Positions 29,492 through 37,065 of a stretch of DNA of 64,000 nt are shown piece after piece. The translations under genes and the position numbers were made by a program. The stretch spans positions 124,001 through 188,000 of the forward strand of contig JAEINT010000003.1 of assembly GCA_016342745.1 (NCBI GenBank). Reading direction: 5' to 3'. This DNA comes from Labilibaculum sp. GTDB lineage: Bacteria; Bacteroidota; Bacteroidia; Bacteroidales; Marinifilaceae. How positions within the stretch are numbered: the stretch's first letter is position 1; the number at the start of each line of letters is the position of its first letter. The notes beneath the pieces were generated by a model. It did no database searches and had not been told where the DNA came from. It saw only the letters and a program-made list of their open reading frames with translations.

Positions 29492-31636
29492 ATGAAACCT
29501 ATGAAAAGAATTTTTACTCTTTGTACTCTTTTAGCTTTGTTTGTTTGCATTACTTCAAGTAATGCACAAAATAAAATTACGGTAGATCCATCTATGCAGC
29601 GCTATATTGGTGATGTATCCGAGATTGATAGAAGCAAATTTTTTAATTTGCATGGAGGATGGGCCGATGAGAATATGACAGATGATGAGTACAGCCACTT
29701 TACAGGTGAGTTGAATGCTAACTTTGGGCGAGGATTTTGGGGACCTTTTGCATGGGCAAAAAACAATGCAGGTGGAGTAATGGGTGTTTATCCAGAGGAT
29801 GAGCAAACCATTCTAGAAAAGGGAAATAGCAATAAAAATTATTCACAATCAAGACCTTATTACTATAGAAAAACGAATAGACATATTGTTACAGCACATC
29901 CTAAGTCGGTTGTAAGATGGAGTATAGATACGGATAAAGCCGCAATATGGGCTGCTGAATATTTTAAGCATTTTTATACCGATGAGGATCGTCCGATGTG
30001 GTACGAGCCAATGAATGAGCCATTTGTTCATGCAGGAGATGCAGATTTTTCAGCAGAACAATCTGATGATGCTAAAATGCGTCAAAGAATGGCTGAATGG
30101 TTTGGAGCGATTGGTAAAAAATTCGATGAAACACCAGAATTGGAAAATGTAAATGTAATTGGTTATTCAAGCGCATGGCCATCTGTAGAGTTATGGGATT
30201 TTGGACATTGGGATTCAAGAATGAAAATGTTTATGGATGTTGCAGGCGATCACATGGATGCTTTTTCAACTCACTTATATGATGGAATTAATGTGACAGG
30301 TGGAGATAATAAGAGATCTGGTTCTAATTCTGAAGCTATTCTTGATTTAATTGAAACCTATAGCTATGCAAAGTGGGGCGTTGTTAAACCTCATGCAATA
30401 TCAGAATTTGGAGGAATTGAGAAAGGTTATCCAGATGGTTATAGTGATCTGAAAAATGTACAATCAGTAAAAGCTATAAACCATATCATATTTAATTTGC
30501 TTGATAGAGAAAATGATTTGCAAATTGCAATACCATTTATTACACCAAAAGCTCTTTGGCATATTAATGCAGACAATAACTATGAACCATACGGTGCGGT
30601 ATTATGGCGTCCAAGTGTTACTGGTGTTCCAGTTGATTCTAATACAGAATGGGTGTATACTCCGAGAGTACATTTCTATGAATTATGGCAAGATGTAAAA
30701 GGGAAAAGAGTTTTTGTGTCTTCGGAAGATCCGGATATTCAGAGTCATGCTTTTGTTGATGAGAATAGGTTGTATTTGGCATTGAGTAATTTAGAAGAGT
30801 CTTCAAGCACTGTAGATTTGGAATCATTTGAAGAATTGAATGATTTGACTTCCGTACGAATTAAGAGTTTGAAAATTTGGGATGATAAAGATCCTGAATA
30901 CACAGATAAAACCCAGAATACTGCTCCAACGAGCATAAAATTAATTGCTGATGAAACAGTTGTTTTGGAATACTCCTTCAATAAGAATATCGTTTTTACG
31001 AATGCAATTCGTTCGAAAAAGTATTATACAAGTGAGCATTTGAAAAAAATAACGGGAGCATTAACATTTCATATTAACGGTGTTGATGTTGGTGATAATG
31101 GCGGAACAGCAAGTATTCGAATGTCAATAGGAAGAAAGCACAATCGCTCAAAAAGACCAACTGTTCGTATTAATGGTAATGCGCTTACTCCTCCTTCAGA
31201 TTGGGCTGGATACGATCAGGCTAATCGCGATGATTTCTTTGGTATGATCGAAATTCCAGTTCCAATTGAATATGTAAAGGAAGATAATGAAGTGTCTATT
31301 CAGTTTTCTGATTCCGATGGCCGTGTAAGTTCGGTGATAATGCAGGTTAATTTACACGATAACAGATTGGCTGTTGGAATAAAAGATGCAAAAGAATATG
31401 GAGTTAAGGTGTATCCAACTTTAATTACAGAAGGATGGATGAAAGTAATGATGATTGAAAATACTTTTAGAACACTAGAGCTTGTTTCGATGAATGGGAA
31501 AGTTATAAAATCAGAAAATATAAACAGAGGGCAATCGGAAATACATATTTCTGATATGCCAACAAGAAAAGGTCTTTATATTTTCAGATTAATAGGTGAA
31601 AGTGCTGTTTATACTCAAAAGATTATTGTGAATTAG
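29492..31636 (+). CDS. GH86 beta-porphyranase/beta-agarase with T9SS sorting domain
   Basis: A 714-residue GH86 enzyme. A signal peptide ends near SSNAQ26. The family start SEIDRSKFFNLHGGW is at 43-57. The acid/base is Glu176 in YEPMNEPFVH and the nucleophile Glu305 in HAISEFGG. Two beta-sandwich domains follow. Residues about 640-714 are a type A T9SS C-terminal domain (VKVYPTLITEGW, ELVSMNGKVIKSE, KGLYIFRLIGE). So this copy should be exported to the cell surface or medium, unlike the paralogue at 6412, making it the best candidate for the initial depolymerisation step. It forms a single-gene unit ending at the terminator at 31677. Confidence 0.9.
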   Translation: MKPMKRIFTLCTLLALFVCITSSNAQNKITVDPSMQRYIGDVSEIDRSKFFNLHGGWADENMTDDEYSHFTGELNANFGRGFWGPFAWAKNNAGGVMGVYPEDEQTILEKGNSNKNYSQSRPYYYRKTNRHIVTAHPKSVVRWSIDTDKAAIWAAEYFKHFYTDEDRPMWYEPMNEPFVHAGDADFSAEQSDDAKMRQRMAEWFGAIGKKFDETPELENVNVIGYSSAWPSVELWDFGHWDSRMKMFMDVAGDHMDAFSTHLYDGINVTGGDNKRSGSNSEAILDLIETYSYAKWGVVKPHAISEFGGIEKGYPDGYSDLKNVQSVKAINHIIFNLLDRENDLQIAIPFITPKALWHINADNNYEPYGAVLWRPSVTGVPVDSNTEWVYTPRVHFYELWQDVKGKRVFVSSEDPDIQSHAFVDENRLYLALSNLEESSSTVDLESFEELNDLTSVRIKSLKIWDDKDPEYTDKTQNTAPTSIKLIADETVVLEYSFNKNIVFTNAIRSKKYYTSEHLKKITGALTFHINGVDVGDNGGTASIRMSIGRKHNRSKRPTVRINGNALTPPSDWAGYDQANRDDFFGMIEIPVPIEYVKEDNEVSIQFSDSDGRVSSVIMQVNLHDNRLAVGIKDAKEYGVKVYPTLITEGWMKVMMIENTFRTLELVSMNGKVIKSENINRGQSEIHISDMPTRKGLYIFRLIGESAVYTQKIIVN

Positions 31637-31676
31637 AGTTAGTTGGTTAAAGACTTATTTTGGTGAGTCTGAAATT

Positions 31677-31709
31677 AAAACCCCACGTCTTCGACCGCGT
31701 GGGGTTTTT
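31677..31709. terminator. Bidirectional terminator GH86/CE2
   Basis: An 11-bp perfect stem AAAACCCCACG with its complement, 10-nt loop, T5. It lies between the convergent GH86 (+) and SGNH esterase (-) genes. Confidence 0.9.
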
Positions 31710-31723
31710 ATATGCAAGATTTT

Positions 31724-32812
31724 TTACCAACCAATAGTTTCTTCTATGTGTTGGATCAATGCTTCACCCATTCGTTTTTGATCTGCAATTTGAGGATGCC
31801 CTTTGCTTTTTTTGTAAGGCATGAAAAAGCTTGAGATTTTATCATCCTTTAAAGTATTAACAGCTTCTTTTACGTAACCAGGCCATAAAGAACCCTCTTG
31901 AGTTACATCCATATTACCTAGCATGCAAATAATATTAGCATTTGGATAATGTCTTCTAATTTTGCTTACGAAATTAGCGTATGATTTTACAATGTATTCT
32001 TTGTTTGGTGTATTGTTGGTAAATCTTCTTTTATACTCTTCATGTTCTGGATAATTTACAATCCATGAATCGTTTTGAAACAAGTTAACAATTACCACAT
32101 CAACAGGATTTGAGTTAAAATCCCACTTCGAATTACTATCTGTTGGATCGTGACGATAATACAAGTCGGGCATAATTTGGTTGAACCAACTCACCATGAT
32201 TCCAATTCCGCCTCTAGCAATGCAAGAATATTGAGCATCAAAATGTCGAGCTGTTACCGAAGCGTATGTATTGTAATTATTGGAGTAGATGCTATCCCAA
32301 CGATCTTGTTCAGTTGGATCATCGGTTCCGTGACCCGCAGTTATAGAATTGCCATAAAATTCAATACTTCGTTTCTTTATTGCTGAAGCAGGCAAAAGTT
32401 TTGCATCTCCTTTAATGCTAAATCCATAAAATTGAGTTTTTCCAAAGGTCCATTCTGTTCTTCTAAATAGTTGAATGTTGTGTTTTCCTTTGGGTAGATT
32501 TTTGGCTAAAATATATTCCTTTCTTAGGGTGTCAATGCGTAAAATTGTGTCCATTACACCATCAATAAGCACATTATAATAATTGTCGCGCAGATTATTT
32601 TTTAAACTTGCTCGTAGCTCTTGGCCTTCAAAGTTAATTTCAACCGAAGCTCCCGACCAGCACAATTCAGTGGCTGAAGAATCTGAAAGAGTAATGGTTC
32701 TTCCCATATAACTTAATGCCTCGGAATTTGGGGAGACTGTAATGTTTTCCGTGCTCGTATTGCACGAAATCAGAATTTGTGCGAAGAGTAGAATTCCAAT
32801 AAAGTACTTCAT
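31724..32812 (-). CDS. CE2-like SGNH acetylesterase, lipoprotein
   Basis: A 362-residue esterase with lipobox LISC (Cys17). An N-terminal beta-sandwich (about 25-130, MGRTITLSDSSATELCWSG) is followed by an SGNH hydrolase domain whose nucleophile Ser lies in IEFYGNSITAGHG; the catalytic Asp/His end is in KSKGHPQIADQ. This two-domain order is that of CE2 acetylxylan/oligosaccharide esterases, which deacetylate 6-O positions. It is monocistronic, and no C-tract promoter element was found in the 320 bp upstream, so its regulation may differ from that of the locus. Substrate not determined. Confidence 0.83.
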   Translation of the reverse strand: MKYFIGILLFAQILISCNTSTENITVSPNSEALSYMGRTITLSDSSATELCWSGASVEINFEGQELRASLKNNLRDNYYNVLIDGVMDTILRIDTLRKEYILAKNLPKGKHNIQLFRRTEWTFGKTQFYGFSIKGDAKLLPASAIKKRSIEFYGNSITAGHGTDDPTEQDRWDSIYSNNYNTYASVTARHFDAQYSCIARGGIGIMVSWFNQIMPDLYYRHDPTDSNSKWDFNSNPVDVVIVNLFQNDSWIVNYPEHEEYKRRFTNNTPNKEYIVKSYANFVSKIRRHYPNANIICMLGNMDVTQEGSLWPGYVKEAVNTLKDDKISSFFMPYKKSKGHPQIADQKRMGEALIQHIEETIGW

Positions 32813-33133
32813 AATGTGTTTATTTTTTATGAATTAAGATGAAACTAGATTTTAAATTTATTTGCAATTTCTATTTTTTTCATGACAATATCTAAGCTTT
32901 AATCCAGTAATTATATGTTGATTACATTGAGCAGGAATGAGACAGGTAAGCTTTTGTTGTCAGATAATGAGTGTGTTGAGTGCATTGTAGGGATTTGTGT
33001 GTTATTTACCCCCCTCTTTTGTTGTTAATCTATCCCAATAAGCAGTATAAGCTTATGTAATTTTGAATTGAAGGAGAGGAGTTAAGGAAATACTTATTCC
33101 AAGCATGGAAAAAAACCTATATAATAAAATTTT
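32813..33133. other. Divergent intergenic region CE2/DUF5060 operon
   Basis: 321 bp with no credible gene. The right third carries the C-tract promoter at 33009-33065. The left part, in front of the CE2 gene, is AT-rich and shows no C run or clear TAnnTTTG box on the minus strand. Confidence 0.5.
33009..33065 (+). promoter_or_regulatory. Paired C-tract operator with perfect -7 box, five-gene operon
   Basis: C6 at 33009-33014 (TTTACCCCCCTCTT), second half CTATCCCAATA with CCC at 33034-33036, exactly 25 bp on, and a perfect TAnnTTTG box TAATTTTG at 33058-33065, 49 bp from the first C. The start codon is 69 bp beyond the box. Confidence 0.65.
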
Positions 33134-34765
33134 ATGTCGTCAGTAAGGAAATTGTTATTGATCGTATTTTGCATTAGTGTTTTTACAATATCTAAGGCAG
33201 AGATTAAAAAAGAAAAATACACTAAGAGTTTAATTGCGATTCAAAAATGGGAAGTTGTGGATATTTCCTTTAAAGCAAAGAGTAAACTTAAAAATCCTTT
33301 TGTTGTAGATTTTTCGGCCAAGTTTATTAGTCCGCAAGGTAAGGAGCAAATTGTTCCCGGATTTTATAATGGAGAAAATGAGTGGCTAATTCGTTTTTCA
33401 ACTGCTGAAGCTGGAAAATGGTCTTATACTACAAGTTCTGAGATAAAAGCATTAAATGCTAAAAAAGGAGTGTTGCTTATTGATGAGAAGGGAAGAGAGG
33501 GACAAAAAGGTGGAATCGTTTTGAATCCAGAAAAACCAAGAAGCTTTTTTTATGAGAGCGGGAAATCTTATTTCTTAACTGCATTTGAGTGTGATTGGCT
33601 TTACGCCTTGGATTACCATAATGAAGATGGTTTACCAAAAACAGAGCATTTATTGGATTTATTAAATGAGAATGGTTTCAATCAGGTAGTGATGAATGTT
33701 TTTTCATATGATGTAAGTTGGAATAAAGATGAAAAGTTAGCAAAGCATCCGGAACATGAATATGGTGGTCCAAAAGATATTTTTCCATTCTTAGGAAATA
33801 ATGATAATCCTGATTATTCTGCTCTAAATGTTGAATTTTTTAAAAAGTTAGATCGTACCATCGAGTTGATGAATGAGAAAGATATTGTTTCTCATTTAAT
33901 GATTTATGTTTGGAACAAGTTGGTCGCCTGGCCTGAAATGTATTCTGATGCCGACAACATGTATTACGATTATGTGGTGAAACGATACGGAGCCTTTCCA
34001 AATGTAATGTGGGATGTGTCCAAAGAAGCATTGTATTACGGTAGAGCTGATGATGCTTATATTTTGGAGCGAATTAAAAGGTTACGAGAAGGAAATGCGT
34101 TTAATCGATTGGTAACAGTTCATGATTATGGATTCTGTAAGCGTCATCCTGAATCTGTTGATTTTATTTCTCGTCAGGATTGGACTTTTTCTTTGTATCA
34201 CAACATGCTTGATGATTACAAGAATTACAAAACGAAGCCGGTTTTCAATATCGAGCACGGTGGTTACGAAGAGTCGCCATATGAAGTATTTGTAGGAAGT
34301 TATATCAACCCGGAAGTTTGCTTGAGAAGAAATTACCAATGCGTGTTTGCTGGTGTATATTCAACTTATTATTGGCAGGCTGCCAGTTGGAATGTGGTAA
34401 TTCATAATCCTTATGAACAAGCGGAAGATTTTATCAAACCAAAGTTCGAGTATTTCAAACACATGACCAATTTGTTTTCAAAATTCGATTTCAGCAAGTT
34501 TAAACCAACACCTTGGCGCAATCAGGCAGGATATTGCTTAAAAAGTGACGATACTTACCTGTTTTATGTGCCGAATGAAACCTATCAATTTAGAGCGGAA
34601 TTTCTCTTCCATGAATATGAATCAGTAGAGTTTCAATGGATGAATACATTAACAGGAGAATACAGCCAAAACATGGTGATAAATAAAAAACAAGATTTTG
34701 AATCACCATGGTACAACAATGCCGATGCTGTTCTAATAATCAAACCACAAAACAAGAAGAACTAA
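33134..34765 (+). CDS. DUF5060-domain putative glycoside hydrolase
   Basis: A secreted 543-residue protein. A signal peptide ends near KA22. Residues about 30-115 form a DUF5060-like beta-sandwich (EVVDISFKAKSK, WLIRFSTAEAGKWSY). A (beta/alpha)8 domain of the DUF4038/GH140-like kind follows (about 130-460), with candidate acid/base Glu298 in VMWDVSKEAL and candidate nucleophile Glu374 in FNIEHGGYEE, the beta-4/beta-7 pattern of clan A. A short beta domain ends the protein. I cannot assign a numbered GH family or substrate. It heads the operon 33134-40080 and its stop codon overlaps the next start (TAATG at 34763-34767), so it is translationally coupled to a sulfatase. Confidence 0.75.
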   Translation: MSSVRKLLLIVFCISVFTISKAEIKKEKYTKSLIAIQKWEVVDISFKAKSKLKNPFVVDFSAKFISPQGKEQIVPGFYNGENEWLIRFSTAEAGKWSYTTSSEIKALNAKKGVLLIDEKGREGQKGGIVLNPEKPRSFFYESGKSYFLTAFECDWLYALDYHNEDGLPKTEHLLDLLNENGFNQVVMNVFSYDVSWNKDEKLAKHPEHEYGGPKDIFPFLGNNDNPDYSALNVEFFKKLDRTIELMNEKDIVSHLMIYVWNKLVAWPEMYSDADNMYYDYVVKRYGAFPNVMWDVSKEALYYGRADDAYILERIKRLREGNAFNRLVTVHDYGFCKRHPESVDFISRQDWTFSLYHNMLDDYKNYKTKPVFNIEHGGYEESPYEVFVGSYINPEVCLRRNYQCVFAGVYSTYYWQAASWNVVIHNPYEQAEDFIKPKFEYFKHMTNLFSKFDFSKFKPTPWRNQAGYCLKSDDTYLFYVPNETYQFRAEFLFHEYESVEFQWMNTLTGEYSQNMVINKKQDFESPWYNNADAVLIIKPQNKKN

Positions 34766-36306
34766 TGAAACGATACCAAATTATATTTTTATGCTTGCTT
34801 TTAGCTGCTAATTTATTTCCTGTTGCAGGATGTAATGCAGAAAAGAAGACAGAAGGTGATCAACCCAATATTGTTGTCATTTATGTTGATGACTTGGGTT
34901 ATGGAGACCTTTCATGTACCGGAGCAACGAGAGTGAAAACGCCAAATGTTGATAAATTGGCCAAAGGAGGTGTATTGTTTACCGATTCGCATTGTTCATC
35001 GGCAACTTGTACACCTTCGCGATACTCATTACTAACCGGAAGTTACGCATTTAGACAAAATGCTGCTGTGTTGCAGGGAGATGCTCCTTTGTTGATTAAA
35101 CCAGGAACACCAACCTTGCCAGCAATGCTGCAAAAGAAAGGATACAAAACTGCGGTAATTGGAAAATGGCACTTAGGATTGGGAGATGGTAGTTTGGATT
35201 GGAATAAGGATGTGAAACCCGGTCCACTTGAGATAGGCTTCGATTATTCTTTTTTAATCCCGGCAACAGGAGATCGAGTTCCTTGTGTACTCGTTGAAAA
35301 TCATACGGTTTTAGGTTTGGATCAGAGCGATCCGATTAAAGTAAGCTATGACGGAAAAATAGGAACAGATCCTACAGGAATAGAAAATCCGGATTTATTG
35401 CGTTACGGAGCAGATCAACAGCATGGCAAAACAATTGTGAATGGTGTTAGCCGAATTGGTTACATGACGGGTGGTAACTCGGCACGATGGAGAGATGAGA
35501 CTGTTCCTTATCAAATGTTACACAAGGCAAGAAATTTTATTGATGAAAATGAGGATGGACCATTCTTCATGTATATTGCATTTCATGATATTCACGTACC
35601 ACGTTTGCCCGATCATCAGTTTCAGGGAGCTACGGAAATGGGACCAAGAGGAGATGCAATTGTTCAGATGGATTACATTACAGGACAGTTGGTAGATTAT
35701 CTGGAATCAAAAGGAATATTAGAGAATACTTTGATCGTTTTCTCTTCAGATAACGGGCCTGTATTGACTGATGGATATGATGATCAGGCAATGGAATTAT
35801 TGGGAGATCACAAACCGGGAGGAATTTACCGAGGTGGAAAATACTCTTGTTATGAAGCCGGCACACGAGTTCCAACAATTACTCATTGGCCAAAACGTAT
35901 TAAGGCAGGGCAAACGAATAACGCTCTGGTATCTCATGTTGATTTGTATGCATCTATTGCCTCTTTACTTAATTATGAATTGGACGAAACAGAAGCACCA
36001 GATAGCTTCAATACGATTTCTGCTTTTTTAGGTGAAGACTCAAATGGCCGGGAAAGTGTAATTGAGGAAGCTTATGCTTTATCAATCCGCCACGGAAAAT
36101 GGAAATACATTGAACCTTCAACACGTGTTGCAGATTGGATTACTAATGATAAAAACATTGAAGCAGGTTTAATGAATGAAGCACAGTTGTTCGATTTAGA
36201 AAAAGATCCTCAAGAGAAAAATAATATTGCAAAAGGCAACAAAAAAATAGTGAATAAACTTGATGCTAAAATTAAGAAAATCAGGAGCGAAAGCAGAAGT
36301 AGATAG
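34765..36306 (+). CDS. S1 family sulfatase, lipoprotein
   Basis: A 513-residue sulfatase. The start is the ATG at 34765 within TAATG, overlapping the previous stop by one base; the reading frame remains open upstream but that part overlaps the DUF5060 gene. The lipobox VAGC places Cys23 as the anchor. The metal site IYVDDLGYGDLS is at 39-50 and the formylglycine motif CTPSR at 82-86. GKWHLGLGD, SSDNGPVLTDG and GGKYSCYEAGTRVPT complete it. Its closest relative in the window by motif order is the sulfatase at 12715. Coupled translation with the DUF5060 enzyme suggests successive steps on one oligosaccharide. Confidence 0.9.
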   Translation: MKRYQIIFLCLLLAANLFPVAGCNAEKKTEGDQPNIVVIYVDDLGYGDLSCTGATRVKTPNVDKLAKGGVLFTDSHCSSATCTPSRYSLLTGSYAFRQNAAVLQGDAPLLIKPGTPTLPAMLQKKGYKTAVIGKWHLGLGDGSLDWNKDVKPGPLEIGFDYSFLIPATGDRVPCVLVENHTVLGLDQSDPIKVSYDGKIGTDPTGIENPDLLRYGADQQHGKTIVNGVSRIGYMTGGNSARWRDETVPYQMLHKARNFIDENEDGPFFMYIAFHDIHVPRLPDHQFQGATEMGPRGDAIVQMDYITGQLVDYLESKGILENTLIVFSSDNGPVLTDGYDDQAMELLGDHKPGGIYRGGKYSCYEAGTRVPTITHWPKRIKAGQTNNALVSHVDLYASIASLLNYELDETEAPDSFNTISAFLGEDSNGRESVIEEAYALSIRHGKWKYIEPSTRVADWITNDKNIEAGLMNEAQLFDLEKDPQEKNNIAKGNKKIVNKLDAKIKKIRSESRSR

Positions 36307-36378
36307 TAAGATTTTACATTAAGAAGAAACTCAAAATATGAAATTAATCGTTGATTAAATCAACAAAAAATCAAAAAC

Positions 36379-37059
36379 ATGAAACTAAAGCTTGGTATAA
36401 TAGGATTGTTAGTGTGTTTGGCATTTACAAATGCTCAGGGCCAAGAGGCAATATTAAAAGGTAAGGTAATTACCTTTAAAGGCTATCCTGTGGCTAACGC
36501 AACTGTAGCCGCTTCAAAAAGTAAGCAAACTACCACGACTGATTCTCTAGGATATTACAGCATATCATGTAGGGCTAAAAAGGATAATATTAAAATTAAA
36601 GTTGCGGGGTTTGTTGGTCAAAATTTCCGATACCGGGGCGAGAAAGAACATGCCGTTAACTTAATTTATATTCATAACGAAAGCTCCTATTATAATGTAA
36701 TTAAGAATAAAACAATGACCAAGGAGAAGCTTGATTATTGTATTGAAAACTTGTTGCATGAAAACAACAATTTCGATAGAATGGCCAACATCTTCCAAAT
36801 TATTCAGTTTGTACATTCTACTGCGAAAATTGAAACGATTAATGGTGTTAAAACAGTAGTTCTTAATTCAAGAGGGCCTAATTCTATTCATGCAGGGCAA
36901 CAGGCTTTGCTTGTTGTAGATGGGATTGTAACTGAAGATATAGGTTCGGTGAGTCCAAAACAAGTAAAATCTGTTGAGGTACTTATTGGGAATGAAGCTT
37001 CAGAATACGGAGTCAGAGCCGCTAATGGTGTTATCAAAATTAAATTAAAAGATAATTAA
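36379..37059 (+). CDS. Orphan SusC-like N-terminal plus plug-domain protein (no barrel)
   Basis: A 226-residue secreted protein. A signal peptide ends near NAQGQ22. Residues about 25-100 form a CarboxypepD_reg-like beta-sandwich (AILKGKVITFKGYPVANATVAAS). Residues about 145-226 match the TonB-dependent receptor plug of SusC proteins (ALLVVDGIVTEDIGSVSPK, SVEVLIGNEASEYGVRAANG). The gene then stops; no beta-barrel follows in any frame and the GH97 gene starts 6 bp later. So this is not a truncated SusC with its remainder downstream, but a self-contained small protein inside the operon. A role as periplasmic adaptor or TonB-interacting accessory is speculation. Confidence 0.8.
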   Translation: MKLKLGIIGLLVCLAFTNAQGQEAILKGKVITFKGYPVANATVAASKSKQTTTTDSLGYYSISCRAKKDNIKIKVAGFVGQNFRYRGEKEHAVNLIYIHNESSYYNVIKNKTMTKEKLDYCIENLLHENNNFDRMANIFQIIQFVHSTAKIETINGVKTVVLNSRGPNSIHAGQQALLVVDGIVTEDIGSVSPKQVKSVEVLIGNEASEYGVRAANGVIKIKLKDN

Positions 37060-37065
37060 TAATCG

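Noticed and set aside
34708-34764. Upstream ATG for the sulfatase at 34765
   Set aside because: It overlaps the DUF5060 gene by 58 bp in another frame and buries the signal peptide; the ATG within TAATG gives a clean lipoprotein signal.
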